Assembly (NCBI GenBank): GCA_030015575.1
Contig: CM057347.1
Span: 510,945,176-511,009,175 of the forward strand
Length of the DNA stretch: 64,000 bases
Origin: Agapanthus africanus
Taxonomy: Eukaryota; Streptophyta; Magnoliopsida; Asparagales; Amaryllidaceae
Reading direction: 5' to 3'
Shown: positions 44,421 through 54,454 of the stretch, piece by piece
Layout of the letters: each line of letters opens with the position of its first letter
Position numbering within the stretch: the first letter of the stretch is position 1
Position numbers and translations under genes: made by a program
Notes under the pieces: generated by a model
The model's database searches: none
Seen by the model: only the letters and a program-made list of their open reading frames with translations
Told to the model about the DNA's origin: nothing

Positions 44421-44672
44421 TTAGTGTTTAACACTAATCTGATAATTTCGTTGCCAGTGTTTAACACTGTTATCTGTTAGTGTTTAACACTAATTTGATA
44501 ATCATAATTTTTAGTGTTTAACACCAATCTGATAATTTCGTTGCCAGTGTTTAACACTGTTATCTGTTAGTGTTTAACACTAATTTGAGAATCATAATTT
44601 TTAGTGTTTAACACTAATTTGATAATCTTATTTCCAGTGTTCAACACTGTTGGTCTTTAGTATTTAACACTA
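44421..44672. repeat. 90-bp tandem repeat of AGTGTTTAACACT palindromes
   Basis: About 2.8 units starting 44421, 44511 and 44601. Each unit holds TTAGTGTTTAACACTAA twice and CAGTGTTTAACACTG once. A related palindrome, AAGTGTTAAACACTT, precedes at 44328. Confidence 0.9.
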
Positions 44673-44969
44673 GCTGTAGCCCAATTGGCTAACTTTCTAG
44701 AGGCAAAGCCTCCTCTTCAATGGACCAACAGAGGGCCAATATTCTAAACTTGATTAGACTTAGCCCAAGTTGGCTATAAGTCCTCAATTCAGACTTAATT
44801 GAGCCAATGGGCTCATAACATAATTAACTGGTCTTGGTTCCAAATTGGACTACAGATCACTTAATCTACCTTGGTTCAAGGGTATATCTCTTCACTCCTT
44901 TGATATTTGTCGTTGTAATTCCTCAACGTCTTCAAAGAGGTGATGGGTCCCAACGACCATACATTTCAC

Positions 44970-45202
44970 GGACTGTGGGGTCCATAAACTCATGGACTAT
45001 GATATCCTTAACCTTGACCAGGATGTCTTAAAACTAACAACAGACTATGACGTCCTTAACCTTGACCGTGATGTCTTAAAACTAACGATGGACTGTGGAG
45101 TCCTTAAATCCACGGACTATGATGTCCTTAACCTTGACCGCAACGTCTTAAAACTAACATTGGACCGCAATGTCCATAAACTACTTATCGACCGCAATGT
45201 CA
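44970..45202. repeat. Array of GGAC-N6-GTCC inverted motifs
   Basis: About nine copies such as GGACTGTGGGGTCC (44970), GGACTATGATATCC (44994) and GACCGTGATGTC, spaced by CTTAACCTT or TTAAAACTAAC. The reading frame through it (DYDVLNLDRDVLKL repeats) is probably a by-product. Confidence 0.8.
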
Positions 45203-45536
45203 TTAAACTAAACAATAGAGCCCCTAATTGTTCTCTTGTTGGATCTAAACGATCACGTTAAGTTGATCTTAGTCTAAAAACTAGACTAACGTATCCTTAA
45301 CTAACGTTTAAGTTGATCTTGGCCCCAAATAAGGCTAACGTATCCTTAAACACACACCCCCAAACCCAAATCTAAGAAAGATACGGATTTGGACTAATCC
45401 ACGTCCTACGGGCGACAACACCAATTAGTCTCCGTATACAATCCACGGGCAACCGAACACAAAACAAACACACACGATACGAAGTGACCATATGGAGAAG
45501 GAGAAAGCGGTTACCGTGATGCGGTAGCATAATTAA

Positions 45537-45599
45537 CTGCAGGGGCTTGCGCCTGCAGAGAAGAGAGTCCCCACAATCAAAAACCCCTCAAGCGAGGGG
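45537..45599 (+). repeat. Two hairpins near the end of F's LTR
   Basis: CTGCAGG/CCTGCAG (45537-45558, 8-nt loop) and CCCCTC-AAGC-GAGGGG (45584-45599). Confidence 0.7.
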
Positions 45600-45770
45600 G
45601 AATCTGACGAAGTCTACTACATCAGACGCATCCATTTAAACCTTCGATACATGGTGTCATAAATCAACTTGGCATCTTCTGAGAGGTGGACGGATAGCAC
45701 CAATTAGCATTTGCATCGAATCTCAGGCAAGACGTCCCTGTCGCGCCGTCTTTCGGAGGGGGACAGATTC

Positions 45771-45788
45771 TGGCACGCCCGGTGGGAC
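45771..45788 (+). promoter_or_regulatory. Primer-binding-site-like sequence of F
   Basis: TGGCACGCCCGGTGGGAC, a sequence common just after the 5' LTR in plant gypsy elements with this type of gag. The tRNA is not assigned. Confidence 0.6.
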
Positions 45789-45906
45789 CTTTTCCTCTTT
45801 CCACTCCACACTTCGTGCGTCGTATTCGTGAACGAATCGCGGTTTGTTAATGGTTGCCTCAGGTTTCAAGATTTGGTCTCTTGCTTAGCGCAGAAATCAA
45901 ATAGCA

Positions 45907-46862
45907 ATGGCGTTCAACGGCTCATGCTCCAACTGCAAGTGCAACCGACGCTCCGCCTCATCTGGAGGTGTAGCCTATGGACCGCAGGCTGCTTCCCTGT
46001 TCACTATGCCTGTGGAACAAGTAACTCAGGCTACCACCGGTCTGTTCTTTGGGACCATGCTCCCGCCGGTGAACATTAACATCCCAGTGCCCGTACCGGA
46101 AGCTTCAAAGAAGTTGGTCTTCGATCGACTTGCTACTCCCACGGCCCCTCTCAATGGGTCGTCCAATTCCAACTCCTCGGTCTTCACCAGACTGAGCCTG
46201 AACTCTGAGGGGCCCGCCAAGAAGCCCATAATACCTGAAGTGGCCATCCCAAAAAAGATAGCTGCTCCTGAAGTCGTCAAGGTGGCTTTTCCTCCCAGAG
46301 GGTCGGTTTTCGCGAGACTGATTGCTCCCGTTCCCGCTCCCGCTCAGAAATCTGTTTTTGACCAGTTGGACGTAGCTTCTCAACGAACGTCAGTTTTCAA
46401 GAGGCTGACACCGGCAGCATCCCCTCACCTGAACAGGGGGCAAGACGAAGCCGTCACTGAACCAATCCCAACAACCCGTCACGCCCGACGTCGCCACTGG
46501 CGCCGGATAAGGAAGACCGGGGGCAACTCCCCATCTGGGCTAACTTCACCAGCTCCAACGGTGGAAGTTAATGCTGCTGTTCCAACTGGGAACAGCTTTG
46601 AGCTGCTGAACAGGGTACACAGAAATTCGCCAACTGCGGTGCTCAAAAGATCTCTTCCACCGGTAGATACCGTCGTGGAAGCAAAACCAGAAAAGCCAGA
46701 GCAGCCCCCTCAACGGCTGTCCTCCAAAATTTATAAGGTCTGGCGACGGGTTCAAAACTCAGTAGTCATTCAAGATCCCTCTCACCGGCAGAAGAGGGTG
46801 AAAGTTCAAGAAGAAAAGAACCGTCCTATCAAACCGCAAGGGACGACAACCACCTGGGTGCC
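45907..46862 (+). CDS. gag of F, N-terminal part (split by element G)
   Basis: ATG at 45907. MAFNGSCSNCKCN opens a low-complexity N-terminus. Five VFxRL-type motifs recur at residues 71-75 (VFDRL), 92-96 (VFTRL), 134-138 (VFARL), 150-154 (VFDQL) and 163-167 (VFKRL). A basic stretch RHARRRHWRRIRK lies near residue 190. The frame is open to the insertion of G after TTTWVP and continues in frame at 54450. Past 46862 the frame reads LTR sequence. Repeated SVFDRL motifs are known from gag of some Tat-type plant elements; their role is unknown. Confidence 0.75.
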
Positions 46863-48549
46863 TGTTCATACCAAAATATTGCATTTTATACCGCCCATTC
46901 TTACGCTCGGTTGTTTATCGGTAGGTACTCTTGAGCCGTGTTTGCTAGTAATTGCAGGATACAGGTTCTCGGCTCTAAACGGTGAAATTCATGAAAAAAC
47001 ACGACAAAATCCGGGTTCCTGCCATTCACAGATAAAACACGGATCTCCGCTCTTTGTCCGTCTGTTGCCACACACCAGTTTAGGAGACAAAATGGCAAAT
47101 CAATGTCATTTTCATGCACAAGGCTCAATGGCAACACAAGATCCAAGAAATCTACGCGGAGCTCGAGACAATCATGGCAAAAGATCCACATCAAATCATC
47201 TTTTTAATCAACAGAAATTCTGGAAGAAATGTGGAAAGATTATCAGAAAAGACATGTGCCAAACTACAGACAAAAAAGGACCAGGGAAGCACAGAAAAAC
47301 GGAGGAACCAAATCCTCTATACGGCCGCGGATCCGCGGCCAATAGGGGGTCTAGGCCGCGGATCCACGGCCATATAGGCTCCTTGCTGGGTCAATTTTTG
47401 TGGGCTGTTTGGTACTTTCATCTTATGCCAGATTATTGCCCTAGGTTTCCATTTACCCGCCTATAAATACTCCAGAACTGAGCCAAGCCAAGGGTCATTC
47501 TTTGTTCTTCTTTCTTTTTAGGATTTAGTCTTTTTTCTTCTTCTTCATTCTTTTTCCATGAAAATTGTAGTGAGAGCTTTTTGAGTGGGAGATCAATGAA
47601 GATGAGGGCTTTTTGTATCATTCTCTTTTGTTTCTTCTTCCCCTTGAGATTCTTGCTTTCTCTTGATCATTCAATCTCTTCATTGAGCTTGAATGGTTAA
47701 GGGTTAGTTATTGATCTCAAGGGTCGTATTTTCTTATGGAATTAGCGCTTCATTTCACATGCGTTCTATACCCTTCCCTTGATCTTGCAACCTCTTGATT
47801 GAGCTTGCAAGTTTAAGGGCTGGCTATTGATCACATGCTTGTCTTGAGTTCTAGTTCTTATTCTTTTTATCGCTTTTTATTACTTGCTTATTATTATCTT
47901 GCTTTACTTTCTTGCAATTTAATTCATGCACTTAATTACTTGTAATCTTTTCTTTTCTTTGTTCTTTTCTTTTGCTCTCTTTTGTTCATTTTTGTGAATG
48001 GTTGTAATTATTGTTGTTGTTAAGAATCAATCCGATATTGTAAGTTAATACTTCCTTGCTCATTTCCTTTTCCCGTTATTTTCCATTGAACTCCGCCCAA
48101 ACCATACGCAAGCGCTCCGTTAGGCACCCTACCCCAACAAGGTAACGGTGATTCCTAACCACGACCGGTTGCGTTCAGTTTGGCCGGAGGCAAAAGCAAG
48201 AGACAAGAACGGACGAACAAGGGTAAATAAGCCGGATTCCACGAATACCGCGCTTAAATCCCCTAATCCACGTTGTTGCCGATTGCTCTAGCTTCAATTG
48301 GTCAAGACTCGGCTCAAAGGTTATGAGTACGGATTTCTTTAGCTTACATTATCGTATCTTTTCTTAACAACTTTATACTTGCAAATAATACACATGAGTT
48401 AGATTGAACAAACTCATACATATTCTTTATTGACTCGTCTAAAACAAGAAAGGACATACAACCATCTCCCTGTGGATCGACCCGTGCTCAACTGGCTAGC
48501 TGCATAGCGACACCGTCTTGATTGCGGTTAACTTTAATTCTAACAATCA
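46863..48549 (+). repeat. 5' LTR of G
   Basis: TGTTCATACC to AACAATCA. CG palindromes at 47323-47340 (perfect) and 47354-47371 (one mismatch), TATAAATA at 47462-47469. Long T/C-rich tract after the TATA box. Confidence 0.95.
47323..47371. promoter_or_regulatory. Paired CG palindromes upstream of G's TATA box
   Basis: GGCCGCGGATCCGCGGCC at 47323-47340 and GGCCGCGGATCCACGGCC at 47354-47371, centres 31 bp apart, about 91 bp before the TATA box. In the 3' LTR (53223-53271) each copy carries a different single change. Confidence 0.8.
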
Positions 48550-48551
48550 AA

Positions 48552-48569
48552 TGGCGCCGTTGCCGGGGA
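48552..48569 (+). promoter_or_regulatory. Primer-binding site of G
   Basis: TGGCGCCGTTGCCGGGGA two bases after the LTR, complementary to the 3' end of plant tRNA-Asp, standard for Athila. Confidence 0.9.
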
Positions 48570-49611
48570 GACGATAGCGTATTTTCTTTCTTGTTATTCG
48601 GGTTAATATTCTTTTTGTGTATATATAAAAAAAATATCTTTTTTTTTTATCATTTTTGTGGGCAAGAGTGCAGATTTTGCAGATTTGCAAACTGCGATTG
48701 TGGGGAGCAAAGTGTACATTCAAGGCTAAGCTGATTGCAAAGTACAGTGCCAAAGATCCGGGTAGTTTGACCCGCGCAAGCGAACTTTTCAAGCTTACCG
48801 GATTTGATTCAACGGGGGTTTCCTAACCCAAAAACTTAACGGTACGTAATTTACTAACACCTTCTTCTCAAATCCGACGCATCCAATATACTATTCTTTG
48901 CAGGATTCTTTGCAAGTTCGCTAACAAACGCTAAAAATTGACTAACCTGTATTTGTTGCAGTACCGCGCTTAAACTAAAAAACGATTTTTTGATTCTTTA
49001 TAGAATTTTTATTGAATTGCGCATTGCATCAATTAATACGGACTTAAGGGCAAGCGAACCCCACAATATACGGTAAATGATTTCATCACCTTTTCCGTGG
49101 CCCACAAATCACGAACTTGAGCATAACGTTTACCCGCACTAAATTTAAAAGAAATTAGACTTTAAGCCTTAAGGACTTCGCGCTCACTAGGAGAAGTTAA
49201 CTGTGTTTAGAACCTCGCTTAACGGTATATTGTTTACGGGGTGTCTAGGAAAGTGTTAACGGCGCAACCGCCAAAAGAGAAAGGGTTATTTAATTAAGGA
49301 ACTTCGCGAAAGCGTTGGAAAACCTCCCCTTATCTCTGCACTTACCTGGCCTCGTGATCAGTGTATCTTGAGCCCGTTTCTCGACACAGTTTTACTTCGA
49401 CAATCAAGTTCTGGAGCAGGTCTAGTTGACCTAGGTGAACCCTAGAACGATTAGGTGTGTGGTATTTTTGTGTCGTGATTGTTTTTATCCATATTCTTTT
49501 TTGTGTGTATATTTCATTCTTTTGTTAATATCTAAAAAAAAAATTAAAAAAAAAAAATTCACATTCTTTTTCCCCTCCTTTTCTCTACCTTTCTTTGTCT
49601 CTCTTCATATC
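48570..49611 (+). other. Untranslated leader of G
   Basis: About 1 kb without a conserved ORF. It shares blocks with B's leader (GCAGGATTCTTTGCAA, ATTTCATCACC). Poly-A and poly-T runs (48630-48650, 49530-49557). The open frame from 49435 adds a leader-derived extension that I do not favour as coding. Confidence 0.55.
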
Positions 49612-50958
49612 ATGGGTACCCCACCTCGAAAAACTCTTGCCGAACTTTGGTACCCACAACCAGACATTACTTCTTACGGTTCTTGCTTTGGCCGAACTTC
49701 GAACGACCCCTCCATGCCCAAAATTTCATTGAGAGATCGGATAGACGCGTCTAGGACAAACAATTTGACTCCGCAATCCACTTCGTATCAACTATTTCAT
49801 ACATTCACCCCTTCTTACGTTGATACCCCTTCTTCGAGTCATGTTGCAACTCCAAGACCTATGTCTATTGCAGAACGTATTGAACAATCTCGTAGCCGAT
49901 CTTTCATTCCTTTCACCACTTCAAATTCTTGGGATCAACAATTCCATTCACCTTCCTATCCAAATGTTGATCCTGCTCCTGTCCAGCCATTCAATTCCTA
50001 CCAATCCTACCCTACTTTTGAACCTTCCCTAGACATTGCTTCAGAACCACCATTTGGGAGTTTTCAGTATCCAAACAACTTTGAATATTTTACCGAAACC
50101 CCTTCACAACCTATATCTAGTCTGGAACAGTCGTTGGAAGATTTTAGGGTAGCGTCAAGCCAACAGATGATGGATTTGAATGCGTCCATGGCCGCCCTCA
50201 TGCAACCTAGTGACCCGGTAGCTAGTTTTCACCTAGCTCCAACTTTTTCAAAGTATGATGAGGCGGCAGGACAGGCTGTGAATTTGAGTGGAGAGAGTGA
50301 GATGTACCCCCTTCCAAATCAAACCTACCCATCCCAAATTGAATCCCACACCTCCTGTTTTGAAAGTCTATCGAGTATCCCACATGATTTATCAATTGAA
50401 GATAGAATGATAAATGAGTTGTGCGACTTCGTAGTGTTTGATTTACCCGATTGTGAAGGGACCTTGCCAAGTGAAACCACACCCAATCCTTTTGACCTCT
50501 ACACCTCCACTCTAGAACCTGAATTGATTGATATCCATGCTTTTGATGAGGTGTCTGAGAATATTGATTTTCACTTGATTAAGGATATTGACGCTGGGGA
50601 TATTTTGGATGATGAACCCGTAGATTTGGCTGAGTTTGTCTCTTCAAATCATCATCCCGAGTCATTAAATGTTTTTCCCGAACCCTATATGCGTCTGGAT
50701 TTTGATGAAATATGCATGGATGAGCTAAATTTTGAGGAGAATATTGAGGATAGTACTGAGGATGAAACAGTTTTAATTGATGAGTCGGATTTTCCAATTC
50801 ATCCTGTTCCTTTCATTGACTGTGTGCACCCTCCCGAAACCTTAACCGATACCCCTCCTCGCTCACTTTCCTCCATCCTTTCCATCGTTCCGACCATGCA
50901 AGAACCCGTCTCACTTACATTTCATATGTCTGGTTTACCAAGTTCGGCGTACCCATGA
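49612..50958 (+). CDS. Intact ORF of unknown function in element G (448 codons)
   Basis: I chose the ATG at 49612 (ATCATGGGTACC) because upstream residues read a poly-A/T leader; an in-frame ATG exists at 49435. Product: MGTPPRKTLAELWYPQPDI, then two similar short segments, SLRDRIDASR and SIAERIEQSR (about residues 40 and 85), a Ser/Pro/Phe/Tyr-rich middle, a possible helix LEQSLEDFRVASSQQMMDLN, and a strongly acidic C-terminal half. No transmembrane segment, zinc knuckle or protease motif. It occupies gag's place. The acidic C-terminal part resembles in style, not clearly in sequence, the tail after the protease in B. It may be a remodelled gag-protease remnant or an unrelated protein. Confidence 0.6.
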   Translation: MGTPPRKTLAELWYPQPDITSYGSCFGRTSNDPSMPKISLRDRIDASRTNNLTPQSTSYQLFHTFTPSYVDTPSSSHVATPRPMSIAERIEQSRSRSFIPFTTSNSWDQQFHSPSYPNVDPAPVQPFNSYQSYPTFEPSLDIASEPPFGSFQYPNNFEYFTETPSQPISSLEQSLEDFRVASSQQMMDLNASMAALMQPSDPVASFHLAPTFSKYDEAAGQAVNLSGESEMYPLPNQTYPSQIESHTSCFESLSSIPHDLSIEDRMINELCDFVVFDLPDCEGTLPSETTPNPFDLYTSTLEPELIDIHAFDEVSENIDFHLIKDIDAGDILDDEPVDLAEFVSSNHHPESLNVFPEPYMRLDFDEICMDELNFEENIEDSTEDETVLIDESDFPIHPVPFIDCVHPPETLTDTPPRSLSSILSIVPTMQEPVSLTFHMSGLPSSAYP

Positions 50959-52560
50959 TTTCTTACGAATCTTGAGGGATTTGACCCAATCTCTCGCCGG
51001 GTTAATAGATTAGCACAATCACTGTTTACACATCGCTCATCACAAATTGTGCTAATCTATTCACTCCATTTGCACCCTCAAGTTCGTACTCCACTTCTTT
51101 TTCCCTTCCGCCATTCTTCTTGTGATATACCGAGACCGTATCCCGCTTCTATCTCCATACGGTCTCGCGTATTCTCCATTTCTTACCTCTTCACCTTCTT
51201 TCCCCAACCACTGCTTCACCATGATAAAATCTTTGAATGGTTGGTGTTAACTTTTGGCCTGTGTAAGGCCTTGTATAGCTTGAAACTTCTCTTTCCCCCC
51301 TAATCCTGAACTTCAACACTTAACAGTGGAAACACTGTTTTACTTAAGTTTGGGGGGGACTCCTTTTTTGTATATATTTTTTGTTTTCCTTTTTGTTTTG
51401 TATATAATTTGTTTCTAGGGAGCGCCGACAATTTTGACCCTCTTGGTATAGCCTGACAGTGAGGGCACTGTCAAGTTTAAGTTTGGGGGTGTGCTCGGTA
51501 AGCTTTCTTCCTTCGCATTCATTTGTATATTTTGCATTTGCATACCTTATTAAAAAACCCACAAAAATTAAAAAAATTTCAAAAATATAAAAACTTTGTC
51601 GTCAAGTTAGCTAATAGGGTAACTTAGATCTTTATTCCGAAAGTTTAGTCGATATGATAGAAATAACTAAATTCTAGGCTTAGGGATTGAAAACCCTAAA
51701 AATAACCCTCATTCTGTCTAACTTTGGTAAGTATACGTTCTTACAGTTTTTTTGAGAAATAGGTAATCTTGAGTTCAGTTCTTGAGTTAAGTCAAGATGA
51801 AGGGAAAGTATTGATGCTTTACTGAAGAATGAGTCTGAAAAATAGTTTCTTTTCTCGAGTTCAAATTTAGAAAGTATATACCCTACAAACTGCACTTACA
51901 CGCACCTTGAAACTTGGGATAGTAGAGGATACCTTGAAATACTCTTGCCTGAAAGCCTAGTATGAAAGAAAAAACGGTATTTAAAGCTAAACACCAAAAG
52001 AGCATGTTGAAAAATATATCCGGTCTTGAAAAAGAAAAAGAAAAAGAAAAAGAGAAAGAAAAATAGAATAAAGTCAAGACCTGGAAACTGCTATTTACGC
52101 TTTAAGCTCACACATTCAGTAATCGGCCGTTAGTGCCTCAAGAAGCATTAATAGTCGCATGAAAGGTGTGTGAGCAACACCGTCCATCATTAAATGAAAA
52201 GAAGTAGTATTAGGTATTAAGGCAAGAGTATTATAGCTTGAATTGAATTCTTGAGTGTAGGGGTGCAAATATACACACACGTAGGGATATACAATCAATG
52301 TTTGGATAAGAGATAGAAATAAAGAATAAGACTTGTGTTTTCTGTAAAGTTGATAAAAATCCCTGATTTGAGGCCGCACTTTAGAAGGAAAACTCAGGAG
52401 AACCAACATCTTTCTAAACTTTTTTGGAACGTATAGGATCTAAGGTTAAATAGATAGGAGGTGTGAAAAATAAGGGTTGAATATTTCTAACTTAGGATGA
52501 TAGAATTTCTAACGTAAATACTAAACTGTACGAGTAGAATCGACGTTAACTTATGACACT
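50959..52560 (+). other. Conserved 3' non-coding region of G
   Basis: Contains a short frame ending DKIFEWLVLTFGLCKA (about 51220-51270), also present in B, hairpin-plus-PPT-like modules at 51322-51359 and 51454-51492, and blocks similar to B around 51826-51965, 52123-52175 and 52215-52330. A GAAAAA-type repeat lies at 52028-52062. Confidence 0.7.
51322..51492 (+). promoter_or_regulatory. Two hairpin-PPT modules in G
   Basis: AACAGTG-GAAA-CACTGTT (51322-51339) followed by AAGTTTGGGGGGGA (51346), and TGACAGTG-AGGG-CACTGTCA (51454-51473) followed by AAGTTTGGGGGTG (51480). The true PPT is at 52748. Confidence 0.75.
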
Positions 52561-52569
52561 AGCTTGACG

Positions 52570-52700
52570 GGATTTTGTGGGTAGTATCCGCTGAAAACGC
52601 TCAGGAGACAACACTCCTCCTACTAGGGACACCTAGAGGTTTAACGGCTTGTTGCACGCGCTCAGTGCAATCGCGTTCCCTGCGAAAGTGCGGTTAGGAT
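52570..52700 (+). ncRNA. Three-hairpin conserved block before the 3' LTR of G
   Basis: Near-identical to 9441-9570 of B despite poor similarity elsewhere. Stems AGGAG/CTCCT (52603), CTAGG/CCTAG (52623) and TTGCAC/GTGCAA (52652). A candidate cis-acting RNA. Confidence 0.6.
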
Positions 52701-52747
52701 TTTCTTTTTTTGTGAATAATTGGTTTTGCTCGGGACGAGCAAAAGTT

Positions 52748-52762
52748 AAGTTTGGGGGTATT
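52748..52762 (+). promoter_or_regulatory. Polypurine tract of G
   Basis: AAGTTTGGGGGTATT abutting TGTTCATACC of the 3' LTR. Confidence 0.88.
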
Positions 52763-54449
52763 TGTTCATACCAGAATATTGCATTTTATACCGCCCATTC
52801 TTACGCTCGGTTGTTTATCGGTAGGTACTCTTGAGCCGTGTTTGCTAGTAATTGCAGGATACAGGTTCTCGGCTCTAAACGGTGAAATTCATGAAAAAAC
52901 ACGACAAAATCCGGGTTCCTGCCATTCACAGATAAAACACGGATCTCCGCTCTTTATCCGTCTGTTGCCACACACCAGTTTAGGAGACAAAATGACAAAT
53001 CAATGTCATTTTCATGCACAAGGCTCAATGGCAACACAAGATCCAAGAAATCTACGCGGAGCTCGAGACAATCATGGCAAAAGATCCACATCAAATCATC
53101 TTTTTAATCAACAGAAATTCTGGAAGAAATGTGGAAAGATTATCAGAAAAGACATGTGCCAAACTACAGACAAAAAAGGACCAGGGAAGCACAGAAAAAC
53201 GGAGGGCCCAAATCCTCTATACGGCCGCGGATCAGCGGCCAATAGGGGGTCTAGGCCGTGGATCCGCGGCCATATAGGCTCCTTGCTGGGTCAATTTTTG
53301 TGGACTGTTTGGTACTTTCATCTTATGGCAGATTATTGCCCTAGGTTTCCATTTACCCGCCTATAAATACTTCAGAACTGAGCCAAGCCAAGGGTCATTC
53401 TTTGTTCTTCTTTCTTTTTAGGATTTAGTCTTTTTTCTTCTTCTTCATTCTTTTTCCATGAAAATTGTAGTGAGAGCTTTTTGAGTGGGAGATCAATGAA
53501 GATGAGGGCTTTTTGTATCATTCTCTTTTGTTTCTTCTTCCCCTTGAGATTCTTGCTTTGTCTTGATCATTCAACCTCTTCATTGAGCTTGAATGGTTAA
53601 GGGTTAGTTATTGATCTCAAGGGTCGTATTTTCTTATGGAATTAGCGCTTCATTTCACATGCGTTCTCTACCCTTCCCTTGATCTTGCAACCTCTTGATT
53701 AAGCTTGCAAGTTTAAGGGTTGGCTATTGATCACATGCTTGTCTTGAGTTCTAGTTCTTGTTCTTTTTATCGCTTTTTATTACTTGCTTATTATTATCTT
53801 GCTTTACTTTCTTGCAATTTAATTCATGCACTTAATTACTTGTAATCTTTTCTTTTCTTTGTTCTTTTCTTTTGCTCTCTTTTGTTCATTTTTGTGAATG
53901 GTTGTAATTATTGTTGTTGTTAAGAATCAATCCGATATTGTAAGTTAATACTTCCTTGCTCATTTCCTTTTCCCGTTATTTTCCATTGAACTCCGCCCAA
54001 ACCATACGCAAGCGCTCCGTTAGGTACCCTACCCCAACAAGGTAACGGTGATTCCTAACCACGACCGGTTGCGTTCAGTTTGGCCGGAGGCAAAAGCAAG
54101 AGACAAGAACGGACGGACAAGGGTAAATAAGCCGGATTCCACGAATACCGCGCTTAAATCCTCTAATCCACGTTGTTGCCGATTGCTCTAGCTTCAATTG
54201 GTCAAGACTCGGCTCAAAGGTTATGAGTACGGATTTCTTTAGCTTACATTATCGTATCTTTTCTTAACAACTTTATACTTGCAAATAATACACATAGGTT
54301 AAATTGAACAAACTCATACATATTCTTTATTGACTCGTCTAAAACAAGAAAGGACATACAACCATCTCCCTGTGGATCGACCCGTGCTCAACCGGCTAGC
54401 TGCATAGCGACACCGTCTTGATTGCGGTTAACTTTAATTCTTTCAATCA
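52763..54449 (+). repeat. 3' LTR of G
   Basis: Same length as the 5' LTR (1687 bp), about 98-99% identical by eye, ending TTTCAATCA and followed by GTGCC. Confidence 0.95.
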
Positions 54450-54454
54450 GTGCC

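Larger units (their letters stand above)
42950..45765 (+). repeat. Probable 5' LTR of F, rich in inverted repeats
   Basis: Starts TGATTAAAAATCAGG (left limit uncertain) and ends GGGGGACA. U3 carries seven CACGTG boxes (42986-43112), TATAAATA lies at 43442-43449, and downstream there are successive blocks of short palindromes up to 45599. Roughly 2.3 kb after the TATA box would be transcribed leader. No partner LTR is visible, so the limits are inferred. Confidence 0.55.
46863..54449 (+). mobile_element. Element G: young non-autonomous Athila-type element
   Basis: LTRs 46863-48549 and 52763-54449, both 1687 bp and differing at roughly two dozen positions by eye. Perfect target duplication GTGCC (46858-46862 and 54450-54454). 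PBS TGGCGCCGTTGCCGGGGA (tRNA-Asp type) at 48552 and PPT AAGTTTGGGGGTATT at 52748. The 4.2-kb interior has one 448-codon ORF of unknown function and no gag, protease, RT or integrase domain that I can recognise. Confidence 0.93.

Noticed and set aside
44992..45261. Leucine-rich repeat-like ORF with DVLKL repeats
   Set aside because: The periodicity comes from the GGAC-N6-GTCC DNA array; not a real LRR protein.
52752..53366. 204-residue ORF over G's 3' LTR start (and its twin at 46863-47466)
   Set aside because: The same frame occurs in both LTRs of G because the sequence is duplicated; it spans U3 and the palindromes and matches no protein family.
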